Source: Rhodamnia argentea (Eukaryota > Streptophyta > Magnoliopsida > Myrtales > Myrtaceae). Taken from it: a stretch of 64,000 bases of DNA. The notes beneath the pieces are model-generated. The model had not been told where the DNA came from and ran no database searches. It worked only from the letters and a program-made list of their open reading frames with translations. Shown here piece after piece: positions 12,744 to 24,979 of the stretch. Location: NCBI RefSeq assembly GCF_020921035.1, contig NC_063156.1:23174283-23238282 (forward strand). The letters are read 5' to 3'. The position numbers and the translations under genes are program-made. The number at the start of each line of letters is the position of its first letter. Position 1 is the first letter of the stretch.

Positions 12744-12753
12744 GTCACGTGAC
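12744..12753. promoter_or_regulatory. Palindromic G-box upstream of the C3HC gene
   Basis: A perfect 10-bp palindrome gtcacgtgac lies 210 bp before the ATG of the zinc-finger gene. G-boxes are bound by bZIP, bHLH and PIF factors. A role here is inferred from position only. Confidence 0.4.
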
Positions 12754-12962
12754 TTGCACGCGACACATCCCAAGCATTAACCTTCACAGCTGCGGAACCC
12801 GCCTCGGCACTTGCTTGGTCTCGTGTCCGAATCTTGTCCCAATCACTCTCTGCAAAGCAGTAGCTCGAGACTTTGAGTTCGTCGAATGGCCCTGCAAACT
12901 GTAAGAAGTACGTAGAGCGGGCCGAGTCGAGTCGAGAGAAGAGAAGGCGAGAGAATCGTCGG

Positions 12963-15900
12963 ATGGCGCAAGATTCAGAGAAGAGGTTTCACTCGATCAT
13001 GGACAAGCTGTTCCACTCTCCTCCGACCACTCCGTCGTCCAGGTTCTTGCCTTGCCTACGACCTCTGTTTGACTTAATTGTCGCCTTCGTTTTCCTTTTT
13101 CCGGCCACGGGGCGAGCTTGGAATTTGGTGCATAATCGTGTAGGAGAAAGGAGATATAGCTTTTTGCTGTTCTAGCTTTTGGTTTTTGTCTTCGAAGAAA
13201 ATGAAGATGGTGAAATCTCGTTCGGATAGGATTTTGCAGATTATCTGGTCCGTCCTTGTAATTTCCCTTTTCCTTTGCTGCATCGAATCGAACACTGGAG
13301 GAAGTAGACTTTTATGTGATTCATTATTTGTTGCTGCTGCGGCTGCATAGTTGAATAGCAGACTGCTTGAATCTTGGACGATTTGGTATTGGAATTTTAT
13401 TATGTAGGGGCCTGCTATTCGTAATTGTTCTTGGAATGTTGGCAATGAGAGAAATACTGTAATTGCTCTGGAAACTGCATTTCTGTTCCCAAGAAGGGAG
13501 AGAGAGAGAGAGAGAGATTGCGTCAGTCCTGATTTTGTTTTGGTGATAGTGAGGTCAACAGGATTCTGATTTCTGATTGCCTGATTGCCAGCTTGCCTGG
13601 TTCGCAATTGTCAAGGGGAAGGAAGCGCCCAAATCCGGCTTCTGGATTGGCATTAGTTGATGCCATATCGGGAGTCGATGTGGAAAACGAGGTTCAGATT
13701 TTACGGCCTCCAGCTGGATCATCCCAAGCTCCAGAATGCAGACCGTGGGATCGTGGCGATCTTATGAGGAGATTATCCACATTCAAGTCTATGACATGGT
13801 TCGCCAAACCTAAGGTTCTGAAGTAACATCTTGTTTTCTAGTTGGCTGACAGTTTTGTGTTTTGCATCTGTTGAATCAAGTGTAACTGTTCTTATTGATG
13901 TCATGGTCCTGAAGTGCTTGTCCTTTGTGGGTCTTTGTGAGAAGTGCCTTTCTGCTGTTTCTTCTTAGAAACTTTGTACAAGGCGAGAAGATTTGGTGGT
14001 TTACTGCTGTTCTTCTAAGAAACTTTGCATAAATAGAGAAAATTTGATAGCTTCCCTTTTACTCTGTTATATTTTCTCCTTTCGCAAAAGTTGACAATGC
14101 TTTTGTTTGCATTTTTTTAGGCTGTAAGTGCTTTAAATTGTGCTAGAAGAGGCTGGGTTAATGTTGATATGGATACTATAGCATGTGAAGCATGTGGAGC
14201 ACGAGTACTTTTTTCAACACCATTATCTTGGTCACGAGAGCAAGGTTTGTTTTTCTTTTTGTTTGCTCTTTAGTTTAGTTGAACCTTTAATCTTTAAAAC
14301 TCACATGCATTGCGCATGCCAACAGAAAAATCAATGGAGGGCTCAATGCTGTAATAAAATCAACTTTCATGGGAGTATTGTGAAACGGTTGGAAAATACG
14401 GGGCAAACCTACACAACTCCAAAAGTTTGGGGGAATTTTGTGTTTTATCACCCAAAAAAAATTCAGGAAAAAATAAAATAAAATCATTTTGTGGCTTTGT
14501 ATGTTATCTCTCTGTACTTTCATTCATTGCAGTTGAGAAGGCAGCTCTGGTATTCAGCTTAAAGTTGGACAATGGTCATAAATCACTCTGCCCATGGATT
14601 GACAATGCCTGTGATGAATCTCTGGCTCAGTTTCCTCCCACACCACCTCCAGTTTTGGTTAATCAATTTAGGCAACGTTATATTTCTCTTTTACAACTAT
14701 TGGCTCTTCCCGTCATATCGTCCTCAGCTATTCAATCGATGATGAGCCCTCAACTGGATAATTTTCTTCGAGATTTTTCTATCTTGAAGTGTGATAACGT
14801 GTCTCCTGGCTTGTCTTTGGTAAAATACACTGGAGATGGATATGATCAGGACTCTTCTATTCTGTATTATCAGGTCAGAATCTTTCCCTTATTTCGTTCT
14901 TTCTCTTTTGGGGAAGGAAGAAGGGTGTTTGAGAGTTTTGTTGTATCTAGATTATATTTGGTTCACTCTTTTTGGCTCAGTAACTTTATTGACTAATTCC
15001 TTGCTAACTGTTTCTCTCTCTATCTGTGCATGTGTGTACTTCCATAGTAACTACTTTTGCCAAATGACATGCAGGCAATAAAACTCATATGTTTATGTGG
15101 CTGGGAGCCTCGCTCATTGCCGTACGTGGTTATCGGCAAGGACACCAATACTGCAGATTCATCATGTGGAATTTCTGATAAAGAGAGCACACTTATCTGT
15201 TGTGATTCTACAGGGAACAATAATACTGCAGGGGCAAATGAAAACTATAGGGATTTAAAGGACTCATTATTCGATCCCGCATCTGTGGTTCTGGAATGCA
15301 AGCTTTGTGGTGCCAGCGTTGGATTGTGGGCTTTCCCCGCAATACCTCGACCTTTGGAGATATTAAGACTGGTTGGGTTAACGGAACTTGATGATGGGAA
15401 GAATTCGAGTACCCATGAATCAGTCCAGGGAAACCTTATTGATATTAGGACAAATTTCTTGGACACAACATCAAATAGTCAAACTCCTTCAAATGAGACG
15501 TCATCAAACTTAAACTTGAGTATTGCAGGGGGCCCGCCTCCAACACAGCAGAACTTCAAAGCTACAATTTCTTTGCCTGTAATTGGCAGGAATATTATTG
15601 CTAGGTTGTCTTCTGATTCTGATCTCAGAAGTCGACTATATTCTGTTCAAGCTGAGAATCAGTTGCTTTTGGAGGCCCCAACTTTGTGTGAGCAAAATAA
15701 AGAGAGCACAGAAGAAACTGATAGGTGTACAACTGATGAGCAGCCTCCTTTGAATCCTGACATTACTGTCACAGGTGGAATTGATGCACATGCAACGTCA
15801 GAATCAGTTTCTTTGTGCAGTCAAGAAGTTTCATCGGTTGCCCATGCTGAGGACTTTGGAGAAGAACAGACATGCTTTAAAGTGCAAAATAACTCTTCCT

Positions 15901-18900
15901 CCGAATCTAGTTGCCGGGAAGGGCATGGAGATGATAATGAAAATGGAGTTCCTGCAAAGAAAGAATTAGTAGCCTCTACCGCAGGTAATGATGTTCTCTC
16001 TTGTTCTCTTAGTTTTCAGACTGTATTGCTGGGAGATGAGCTTTTCTGTGTTTTGAAAAATTAAGAACTATTGTTTGCGGTTAAAATATTGCCAACTCAT
16101 GGAAAAGTTTCCATATCTGTAATTGTTTTTGGAATGTAAAGGTAAAAAAGTTGATGGACCATTCAGACAGTTCTAATTTGCAATGCAAATAAAAATCATG
16201 TTGAAATATTTAGTGATCTTATTCAGCCAAAACAAAGGCTGTAGACATGCTTGAGAATGAATAAAAAAGTATCCTGGAGCTCACGGGTTGCAAAAACCTC
16301 CGAAATAGGCAGTTAATAACACTGAAGGGACTTCGTCAAAGATGAGCTTTACTGTTGCTGTCGGATGTGGTTGGAGTTTTCATGAACAGTCCCATAATCT
16401 TCAGGCGTACAGGGGCCTGCATCATATTACTCATTATGTTTCTAGCAAGTATTGGTTAAACTGGTGGCACTGTTTATGGAGATCCTTATCTCTTATTCAC
16501 TGTCCAATGTTTTGATCTTTCAATGGCTTCGACTATATATTAGCCATTGACTGTGATTTTTGAGAGACCTTTGTTGGGGTGTTTACTTTCATTTTTTTGC
16601 CATTTTCAAGTTTAATTTGGATCTGTAGCTGAAGTATTTAAGTCAACAAATTGAATGCCAGCAACCACCCTCCCTTCCTTCCTCACCACACACAGCACGG
16701 GCATATGTGCATGTGCATTGATAGACCTCTCAAAAAGATGAATAATCTTTACGAATATTAAGTTGTGGGTACCTTTAGGTCTTGATTGAGAAAGGGCTCC
16801 TCTTCTTGGCAGGTCATATCTGGTGGTGAATTTGTAACACTTTCGATTCCATTGATAGTTGTCAGGATCACATAGATAATACCAAAAAAGGCCTAAGAGG
16901 GCATGGTGAGACCTAAACCCTGCTAATTGGGTTTTTATTTTTTATTCATTATTGAATTGGATACAAAGAGATGAGCATAGTTTGAGAAGGGGATCGAAAT
17001 TCCGTGCTTATGTCATTGAGCTATTATCCTTGACAATTTTCGAATTTTTTCTTTGCCACAACCAATTTCTTCTTGAGACAGAAGACTTCCAATGCAAGGG
17101 GAAATCAGGGCCTCTCTCTACACTAGGTGTTATGCTTGGTGAAATGTACTTCAGTTGATTTCATTCTTGTTCCACAAGCGTTACTTAAACAATGTGCTCA
17201 ATAATTTGATTGGATTGGTTCTTGTGACTTGACTGTCATTTTTGACAAAACAAGGTTAATGCAAGATGATTTATGACACCAACCACATTAGATTTGCTAA
17301 CTTATAGCATAGTTGGTAACTTGGTGTGACCTATGAGAAATTTGTGTGGAATTCATAGCTGCACCAGATGTTAATAAGTCTTTTTCGTGCAAAAGAATTG
17401 TTACGAGTTTGTCTGTTTCAATTCTGGGAAAATATAGTGAAAGAACTCTTCGCAAATCTTTCTCCGTCATTATTTTGATTCTAAGAGTTGATTAATACAT
17501 CCTCATTCGAGTGACTTCTGCCTCATCTTAGTTTTTTTTTTTTGGTAAGGTCTGCCTCATCTTAGTTGATGTCTCAATTCTATGATAATACTAAGGAAAA
17601 AGGAATATGGAAAGTATTTTCTAGTTTTTGGCATAGTTAAACAGAAGTTCACTTCAGGGCACCAAGGGGGAGCAAATCCCTAGAGGCACCCTGTAGATTT
17701 CCTGGTGCACGTCTCTTCAAGCACCTTGGACTTTCCTATTTAACTGAAGTTAGTGAGGTGCAAGTTGTGCGACATGTAACTCTCAGTAACTCGACCAGGT
17801 GGAGATTAAAACTTACCTCAACTAAAGCATGACTGATAGCCTCTGCTGCTGATCATGTGTCAATGGCATAAAGTTGAACCTATTAAGTGCTTAATCTCCA
17901 CGAGTTACTAACTCTGTTCTAGGCTAAAGGATTATCCAGAAAATTAGCTGTTCTTTTGTCGTCTGATTTGTCTGATGGTAGACTCATTTGCTTGATTATC
18001 TACTGAGGAGTCCTGTCCAAGGTTGAACAAGATCATGTAGAGATTAAAATTTTTCATGACTCTGGAAAACTTTTCATGGTACGATACGGCCGCCTGTTGA
18101 TTCATCTTGTGTAAATTCGTGCCATGAATCAGAACAACGTTTTAGATGCTAAGGTTCCTCTAAGCACTTAAGATTGGATCTGAGAAGCCTGATAGAGAAA
18201 TATCACACATCCAGCAGCTAACTTGCATTTTCATTTTCTTTAAGTTTTGTATATTGCTGTACCCAGGGTCAAATAGAGAATAATGACTGATAATCTTAGG
18301 GATATGATTGTGCTAACCTTTTATGTTCTGGTGGCATCTGGGAAGCATGACTGGCAAGTTTGAAGAAGTGTGTATTTGAGCTGAACTCACTTAGATTGTT
18401 AGTGCAACAAGGTTATCCGGACACTGAAGAATTTCATTTTTTTAACCAATTTCTGCAGAACAAACTCTGTGGCAACCTCAAACGATCTATATATTTCAAG
18501 ATTTACCTTGTGGTTAGGGGACATAGTGAAAATGCATTGCAGGGTTACTCTACCGTCCTCTGACTTGCAATCTTTTCTTCCCATATGAAATTTGAATTGA
18601 TTGCCCTGTTGTTAGTCTTATTACTTTATGAGAATGAGACATCTCCATCATGACCTTAATTTCCTTCCCATAATCATCATCGTACGTCATATCATTATTG
18701 GACGTTTTTCATTGGTTCTTCCTTGTTCTCAGAAAATATTACCAAGCACCTATCTGGGGATGAAGGCAGGCAGTTTGATCCAGTCAGACAGCATAGACAT
18801 TTCTGTCCATGGATTTCACCAACTGGTGGTGCTATGCCGGGATGGCAACACACTCTATCCGCCTTACACCGTGAAAAGGATGTTTCTGATTCTGTAACTA

Positions 18901-19308
18901 CAAGATCTCCTTCATGGGATTCCTTTATCAAGGTACTTTTCACTACTATTGCTGAACAATTGAACTTTCTGTGGTTAGACTCTTTGCTAGAAGGAGAAGT
19001 GGTAATATTGTGCACCTTTTGAAGCTTTACAGTTTGAAAACATCTTCTCTTTCCCTCTCTCTCTCACACACACACAGAGATGCACGCACGCGTGTGCACA
19101 CAGAAACAACCAACCTACCCCATTGCTTATGTTACTAAATGGGGGTCTTGATCATCTAAGAATAGCACTCTCAACAAGCTTAATTTCCAAATTTGTGCTG
19201 GGAATGTTCATCGTGTTTATTTATTTTGTGCAGGTGGATGATCCAGTCACCTCAGTGAGGAGGCTTTTCACATCAAAACGAATGAAGTCCACTCATAGTT
19301 CAAGCTAA
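12963..19308 (+). CDS. C3HC zinc-finger protein, NIPA/ZC3HC1-like
   Basis: Seven exons give 650 aa: 12963-13042, 13592-13814, 14121-14244, 14533-14873, 15075-15984, 18733-18932, 19234-19308. Frame is continuous at every junction. The first zinc module (zf-C3HC) has C123, C126, H158 and C162 (CEACG, then HKSLCPW). A second, Rsm1-like module has C331, C334 (CKLCG) and H580, C584 (HRHFCPW), split by a long serine-rich, disordered-looking insert of about 240 aa. Animal ZC3HC1/NIPA acts at the nuclear basket. Plant relatives include Arabidopsis ILP1 and the At1g48950-type protein; this one looks closer to the latter, judged from memory and therefore tentative. The C-terminus carries a basic nuclear-signal-like RRLFTSKRMK. 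Intron 5 is unusually long (2748 bp). The gene converges on the cyclophilin gene, with 360 bp between stop codons. Confidence 0.85.
15985..18732 (+). other. Long intron 5 of the C3HC gene, no gene inside
   Basis: I found no convincing coding sequence, LTR or inverted repeat here. A short 12-bp direct duplication with an internal T run occurs near 17519-17565 ('tctgcctcatcttagtt' twice). An alternative exon cannot be excluded. Confidence 0.5.
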
Positions 19309-19668
19309 AGTCCTGAGCATTGGCAGATCAATTTTGGAAGATTTTATGGTGATGATGGAGTGCCGTCAATCCATGAGTTAACTACGGGAAGCGTCAGCAG
19401 ATCACTCCAGAAAGGTTTTTCTCATTTCTTATGCATGCCCAAAATTGGAGGTGCTGCTCTTGGCAAACATAGATGAAATGCTTGCTGAATGTCCTTTCTT
19501 GGTCTAGCCCAAAGTCAAATTGAGTGCTCAAATGTCTTTACCTTACCCCTACTTTCTTGTGCTTTAAATTTTTTGGCTGTTTAAATAGCAAAGAACATGA
19601 GTGGATTCTCTCCTCTGGAAAAAAAAAAAAAAAACTACTATTGATGAAAATTATGGTACTCGCATTCG

Positions 19669-20860
19669 TTACTCCAGCAAACCACAATTTGTGACGAGCA
19701 CCTTGGAGTATGGCCGGTTGAAGCCTCTTTCTGCGACAACAGCCCGTTTATCTCCTATCAGCTTGGCAACCCTGCCAACCAATTTGCAGCATTGTCATCA
19801 CATTAAAGCATTCCTCTAAATGATTTGACTTAAACCAAATCAGTCCATCAAGTTCTTGCTCAGGTATCAGGTAGTGATTATTTTAGGAGAGCCTTTTGTG
19901 CTTGCGCTTTTAAGTCAACATGCCCTACTTGTAAAATTTAATTTCTATTGATCGCGTCTCCAGAACTCACCTGAAATAAGGAGAGCCGGTATTTTCTTGC
20001 ACGGTTTTCACCTGGCCAATCGTCTTAACAACCTCCATTCCCTCCAAAATTCTGCCAACCACTAGAGCTGAAGCATCAAGTTCTGGTGAGTCCTTAATGG
20101 ACATCACAAACTCGGTCCCATTTGGTTCATTTCCAATCTCCTCTTCGTCAACCTCTAGCTTGCCATTCCTTGCTACCAACTTCAACTTTGGTGGTGGTTT
20201 TGATGGATCCCTCACAATTATTCCTATCGTTCCAGCCAAATTCTTCGTCCCCAGACATTTACCATTCTCTCTCTCCCACTCTTGTATCAAACTCTGGTTT
20301 GTCAAATCACTGCCTGTGCTCTTTGCTATCTCAGCATCCACACCATATGATCTGACTCCGCCATGTTGTACATAGCTCGGCATGATCTTTATGAACTCTT
20401 TCCGTCTGTATGTGATCCCTGCAGCTCCACTGACCAGGTTGCTGAATCTCACTGTTCCCACGGGGGCATCATCTCCGTACAACCCGATGACAATTCGACC
20501 TGCTGGGTCCCCATCGATGGATATATCAAGAAATGCTTTCTTTGTCGGGACTTTGTTGGTGCAACCTGTGTTGCCACTGCTCTGGTTCTCTGGTTTCTCT
20601 TCAATAGTGTTGGTCTCTGCCTCTTGTGGGATTTCTTCTGCTAGTGCCTTGGTGTTCTTGAGTGGTTGGAGCGTCTGAGAGCCCAAGAAAAGAAGTAAAG
20701 AAGAGTTGGCACATAAAGCAAGGTCTCTGCGTGCGATCTTGAGATGGTTGTGCTTTGTGATCGTCGGAGATGGAGTAATGGGAGTGTGTTGGATTTGAGG
20801 TAAGGTGGGGGAATGAAGAAGTTGAGAGGAGGATGGAAGCAGTTTTGGCTGGTGGAGCAT
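19669..20860 (-). CDS. Thylakoid-lumen cyclophilin-type PPIase, CYP28-like
   Basis: Two exons, 20860-19971 and 19771-19669, give 330 aa. The donor TTTCAG|gtgagt and acceptor ttggcag|GGTTGCC join through an Arg codon. The ATG at 20860 is the only in-frame start. Residues 1-42 are a Ser/Thr/Pro-rich chloroplast transit peptide. ARRD at 43-46 followed by a hydrophobic run and ALA|EE (cut near 74) is a twin-arginine lumen-targeting signal. A cyclophilin domain follows (GRIVIGLYGDDAPVGTVRFS, FIKIMPSYVQHGG, ending VVVxNCGLLE-like as VLVTNCGLLE). The usual catalytic FHRVI...F..Q signature reads FIKIMPSYVQ, so Arg is Lys and Phe is Tyr; isomerase activity may be weak or lost. Assignment to CYP28 rather than CYP26-2 rests on memory of family wording. 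Confidence 0.85.
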
Positions 20861-21635
20861 CTTTACTGATTGTAATTTGCAATCTGGGGGTGTCTCAATC
20901 TCTCTAGGCAAATTTTGGCAAGTTTTTTCATTACAAATGAGGTTGAAAAAGTTGTGGATAAGAAAAGGATGAGAAACCAATCAGGCGCTCCAATTTGCCT
21001 CTCCAATGTGGTCCACAGAATAAATTCATGGCCATAGAGCATTCCTTCTCTCGACTCCTGAAAAGAAAATTTAGCCAAGCAAACTTCTGGTGAGCAAGCA
21101 AAGTGCGAAGAGAGCCTTCACTTAGAATCTCACGAGGTTGCTGAAAGTAGAAAGACTCCAATCCTTTTCACCCGTTGAACCCTTTCTTACCTAGTTCCGT
21201 AGAAAGCTTGCCCCCGTGGATTTGCAATGAAAGTCCTAGTAAGTGTGCCAACATAGGTTAAGTCACCTCATCAAGCGGACGCAGCAAAGAAATCATTCGA
21301 GATGTGATGAGTCAAATTTCATTTGCATCATCTATCATATGAAGTCATTTTTTCTTCTTTTAGGTATCGAGAAAGATCCTTCATCGAGATTACAGCTCAT
21401 CTCGTTTCCACGCATCGAGTGAGCTCAATCCAACACTTCCATGCCAAACATTTTAATACAATTCGACAACTCCTCACCAATGCTAATGGCAATACCAGTC
21501 TCAAGCAATCCCTATATTGCCTACCAAATTCACCATCGAAATCTCAACCAAATGGAGCTTAACATGGCTCGTTAGTTAACCTAACGGAAAGATGCCCAAT
21601 AGATGTATTTTCAACCAAGTCTAGGTTTTCTAAAC

Positions 21636-21737
21636 TGCATGCTTCCTCACTCCACGTGTCACCTTGCATGCCTTCATTCCCAACAAAGTAGCATCAACTC
21701 AACACCTGTCTCCCAAAACCCTGACACTTCCGCTATA
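21636..21737 (+). promoter_or_regulatory. Oleosin promoter: RY-ABRE-RY module and TATA-like box
   Basis: TGCATG at 21636-21641, CACGTGTC at 21653-21660 and TGCATG at 21665-21670 form a tight cluster about 150-185 bp upstream of the ATG. CTATAA at 21732-21737 is a TATA candidate. RY elements (CATGCA) are bound by B3 factors ABI3/FUS3/LEC2, and ABREs by ABI5-type bZIPs. The pair is an established seed-maturation module and agrees with the oleosin downstream. Confidence 0.7.
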
Positions 21738-21819
21738 ACCCTTCAACACTTTGACCCACTCACACACTGATTTCGCGCATCTTCACCTTCTTGAGCTCCT
21801 GAAGTCGTCACTCAGATCA

Positions 21820-22326
21820 ATGGCTGATCGTCACTCCAGCCCAGTCCAGGTCCAGAGAGCCCCAAGACCCACTGCCGCCGCTCCGGCCGCCACCCCCGGC
21901 AGTGCCTTCCTCCAGAAGCTCCACGAGCATGCGCCGAACCCGGCCCAACTCCTGGGCTTCCTCAGCCTCCTCGTCTCTGGAGGCATCTTGCTCCTCCTCA
22001 CCGGCCTCACGGTGACCGGCACCGTGATTGGCCTGATCCTATTCACGCCTATCATCATTATCTCAAGCCCGATATGGATCCCGCTCTGTGTGGCCATGTT
22101 CGTGATGGCCGTGGGGTTGTTGTCCGTTTGCGGGTTCGGCATCACGGCATTGGCCGGCTTGTCGTGGCTGTACAGGTACTTCCGCGGGTTCCACCCGCCT
22201 GGGTCGGACCGGGCCGACTATGCGCGGAACCGGATCTTCGACACGGCCCGCCACGTGAAGGACTATGCAAGAGAGTATGGTGGGTATTTGCATAGCAAGC
22301 TGAAAGATGTGGCTCCCGGGGCATGA
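21820..22326 (+). CDS. Oleosin, seed oil-body structural protein
   Basis: A single intronless exon of 168 aa; the ATG at 21820 has context caATGG. A hydrophilic Ala/Pro-rich N-terminus (about 1-45) is followed by a roughly 70-residue hydrophobic hairpin (about 46-118). The diagnostic proline knot reads [12 protein letters not shown] (P-x5-SP-x3-P). The amphipathic C-terminal tail ([20 protein letters not shown]) is short, with no obvious 18-residue insertion, which suggests a low-molecular-weight form. Oleosins coat seed lipid droplets and keep them small. The coding sequence is GC-rich against its AT-rich surroundings, common for this family. The promoter carries seed-type motifs. Confidence 0.96.
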   Translation: MADRHSSPVQVQRAPRPTAAAPAATPGSAFLQKLHEHAPNPAQLLGFLSLLVSGGILLLLTGLTVTGTVIGLILFTPIIIISSPIWIPLCVAMFVMAVGLLSVCGFGITALAGLSWLYRYFRGFHPPGSDRADYARNRIFDTARHVKDYAREYGGYLHSKLKDVAPGA

Positions 22327-23329
22327 CCACATGAGGGAAGAAGGACTATATATTTTTGGAATTTTGATGGAGTGGCAATCTTAGAATTTTGTTATGGTTC
22401 ATTTCTATGATCCCTTTGCCTTTTCAGCTTGCTGATGTCCGCTTGGCTTGATGTTTGTACGAAATTTTAGTCCTCTTTTGAGGTTCTCTTCTCCATTTCA
22501 CTTTATATGGAAAATGCATAATGTTGGATGATGGTTCCATAATTCGTTTAATTGTGAACTGGCTAATAATTTGGCTTTGTTCGAGCTTGAGATATTCTTG
22601 TTTGTGAATATAGAGTAGCATTTCCTTTTCCTTTTGGAGTGGCATTAGTCAATTTTTCTTATGCTTTGTATTATGACATGCTAAAGCATTAAATCTTCAA
22701 TGTATGCAATATTGATTGAAAACTAGTCTTCCATTCAACCCTTGGGCCATTCCTAAACCAGAATTATTAGATTCAAGTATCTATTTTTCTATACATATAG
22801 CATAGGATTTGGTTTGGAGGGTTGGCGGCTAGGTCTGTCTTGGAGTAGGTTAATAAATGGAGTAGATGCCTCATAAGCTTAAAAATCACGACATTTAATC
22901 AATGGCACATGATATTAGGTGGATCTTATCTATGTGGAGAAAGGGTCTCTGAACATAGTACCACATTTCCAAATAAACTAAAAATTCAATACACTCCAAG
23001 AAGAAGAAGAAGAAGAAGAAGAAGAAAACTGTGGTAGTGATAGCTGACATGTTAGCCAAGAAAGAGAAGCTTCATTAGTTGAATAGCTGTGGTGGTGAGT
23101 TTGAGATTGTCCTTCCACTAAGGACCTTAATTCTGTTGGATTCAAAGCTTGGGAGAGTTTTGGGGTTTTCATTTCCTTCCCAGCCTTTCCATACTAACAA
23201 AAAATGCATTACATAACATTGACAGCAACAAATATTACAGAATGTTCATGGAAACTAATCAATAAACAAAAGCAAAATCACAGAAAAAAGAGAGAGAAAA
23301 GATGGTAAGTTATTGGTGACCATGTATTT
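22327..23329. other. Shared 3' intergenic space of convergent genes
   Basis: It holds the presumed 3' ends of the oleosin and of the small minus-strand gene. An (AAG)n microsatellite lies at about 22999-23025. No gene was recognised. Confidence 0.5.
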
Positions 23330-23773
23330 CTATTTAAATGCATTTGTGAGGTAGCCCGGCAAGGGACTCGCTGGGCGGCGCGGCGATCTCGGCGGCAATT
23401 GGTCTAGTCTGTTGCCGTTCTCATCGTAGTAAATTACGCCGGAGAAGTTCAGAGGCTGACATCGATCCCCCATCAGGATCGTCCTCCGCCACACCCCTCC
23501 GTCTCCGGCGACCTCATTGCCATCTTCTTCGCCGTAGGCCGCCTTCTTCTTGTTTCTTCTGGTGATTTTCGTGATGAAGACCTGTTTGCCGGGACACCTT
23601 AATGGTAGTTTTGGCATGAATCTTGAACTCTTTGGCTTGGCTTTGATGAGCTTCCTTGAGATTTGGCTTGCTTTCTTGGAGCACATGGCCATGAGGGTCG
23701 ACACGGACACAAGCAAGCTGAGCGACAGCCTCTTTGCCAAGCTCGAGCCGTGGCCTTGCGACGCACGGGCCAT
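23330..23773 (-). CDS. Small conserved plant protein of unknown function
   Basis: An intronless frame of 147 aa from the ATG at 23773. The N-terminus has a short hydrophobic stretch (LSLSLLVSVSTLMAMCSKK) that could be a signal or anchor, then a basic middle (KKASQISRKLIKAK, RRNKKK). The C-terminal half carries WRRTILMGDRCQPLNFSGV and IYYDENGNRL, followed by a Pro/Arg-rich RSPRRPASPLPG. I recall similar 'ILMG..CQP..FSGVI.YD..G' tails in many unannotated plant proteins, but know no function. An upstream in-frame extension to 23896 contains no better ATG context. Codon use is GC-rich and gene-like. Confidence 0.75.
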   Translation of the reverse strand: MARASQGHGSSLAKRLSLSLLVSVSTLMAMCSKKASQISRKLIKAKPKSSRFMPKLPLRCPGKQVFITKITRRNKKKAAYGEEDGNEVAGDGGVWRRTILMGDRCQPLNFSGVIYYDENGNRLDQLPPRSPRRPASPLPGYLTNAFK

Positions 23774-24979
23774 GGTTTGAGAGATATGGAGAGTGCTGGA
23801 AGGAAGATTGTAGCTTGTGAGTTTAAAAATGGGTAATGTGTTTGTGGGTACGTATTTTATACAAGTTGCTGGTAGTTGGCACCTAGTTTGGGTCACCGGT
23901 TATATAGCTAGTGGTATCAGGCACTTGTGTTGTTTCTTTCTCTTCCTCATGCTTACTCTCTTTTTCTATATTTGGGCTCCATGTCCAGAGTCTTAACTAT
24001 ATTATTCCTCTCATAATGTTTCTTCTGATGGGTCGGGCTTATCACTCAAAAGCTCATTGGAATCATTGAATTTGGCTCAACTTCTGAACTGTGATTTGCT
24101 GGTTCATGATGATGGTCACCATTGATCTATTTTACAGGGTTATGCATCAGCATGAAGCTGAACTGAACTTTGAAGTGCAGAGTTTGTCTTTTAGGCAATC
24201 TTATGTTGCTTTGTTAGTGGCATTTGATGTGTAAAATCATGACAAGAAGTTAAAAATGTTAAGGGAGAGTATTAAAGGGCAATTGTTGTGCTTTCATTTC
24301 ACTTTTAAGTGAGTACCCATCTTGAAATATGTATATTCTTGGTAACTAATAGTTATATCTATAATGTATCTCAATATACTAAGATTGGCCACAAAACTAG
24401 TAGCCATTCTTAGTATATCGAGCAGTATACTAATGCAGGGAGATTATATGGTCAGGTCGGCGGACTCCTACGGTTAGTGCCGGTTGATTTGGTTTAGCAC
24501 ATAAACATAACTCAAATGGGCACTTTCTTAAGGTGGAATCTGAACATTCAATACAATCTTTCCTTTGTCCAAATTGGCAAGGCAACTGCATGTTCAACGT
24601 ACGGACTATGAGCTGTAGGAGTAGTTGAGTCAGTGAATGAAGGCCTCCATGTTCTCTGTAGCCCTGTCCATTCTTTCTCATCAATTTGGTTAGTGGGCAT
24701 GGTTCAATGTGTGGCTGAGTTGTGAAACTTTAGGGTTTCGGGGCCACCCTCATCTCAACTGCCTTTCTTTCGCCAATTATCTCTCCACTGAAAAATGTTT
24801 CTTCTACCAAAAAGTTTGATCCAACTTTATCTTCTACCCTGGGAACGCTTGGTAGCTTCTTGTTTCTTGATCTTTATTTGCTGCTAAAACTACCTTTCAA
24901 GAAGCTGCTCATCTTCTGACCCTAAAAGAAGAAGAAGAAGAAGTAGTAGAAGAACAAGAAGCTGCTCATCTAATTCCTC
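23774..24979. other. Intergenic, no gene recognised
   Basis: Contains a short hairpin (about 24374-24419, 'tatactaag...' against 'cttagtata') and an (AAG)n tract near 24928-24942. That tract is flanked by a 17-bp direct repeat 'caagaagctgctcatct' starting near 24898 and 24955, probably a slippage duplication. Confidence 0.5.

Noticed and set aside
13074..13607. 177-codon minus-strand open frame
   Set aside because: It lies across intron 1 of the C3HC gene, contains a translated (GA)n repeat and has no recognisable domain.
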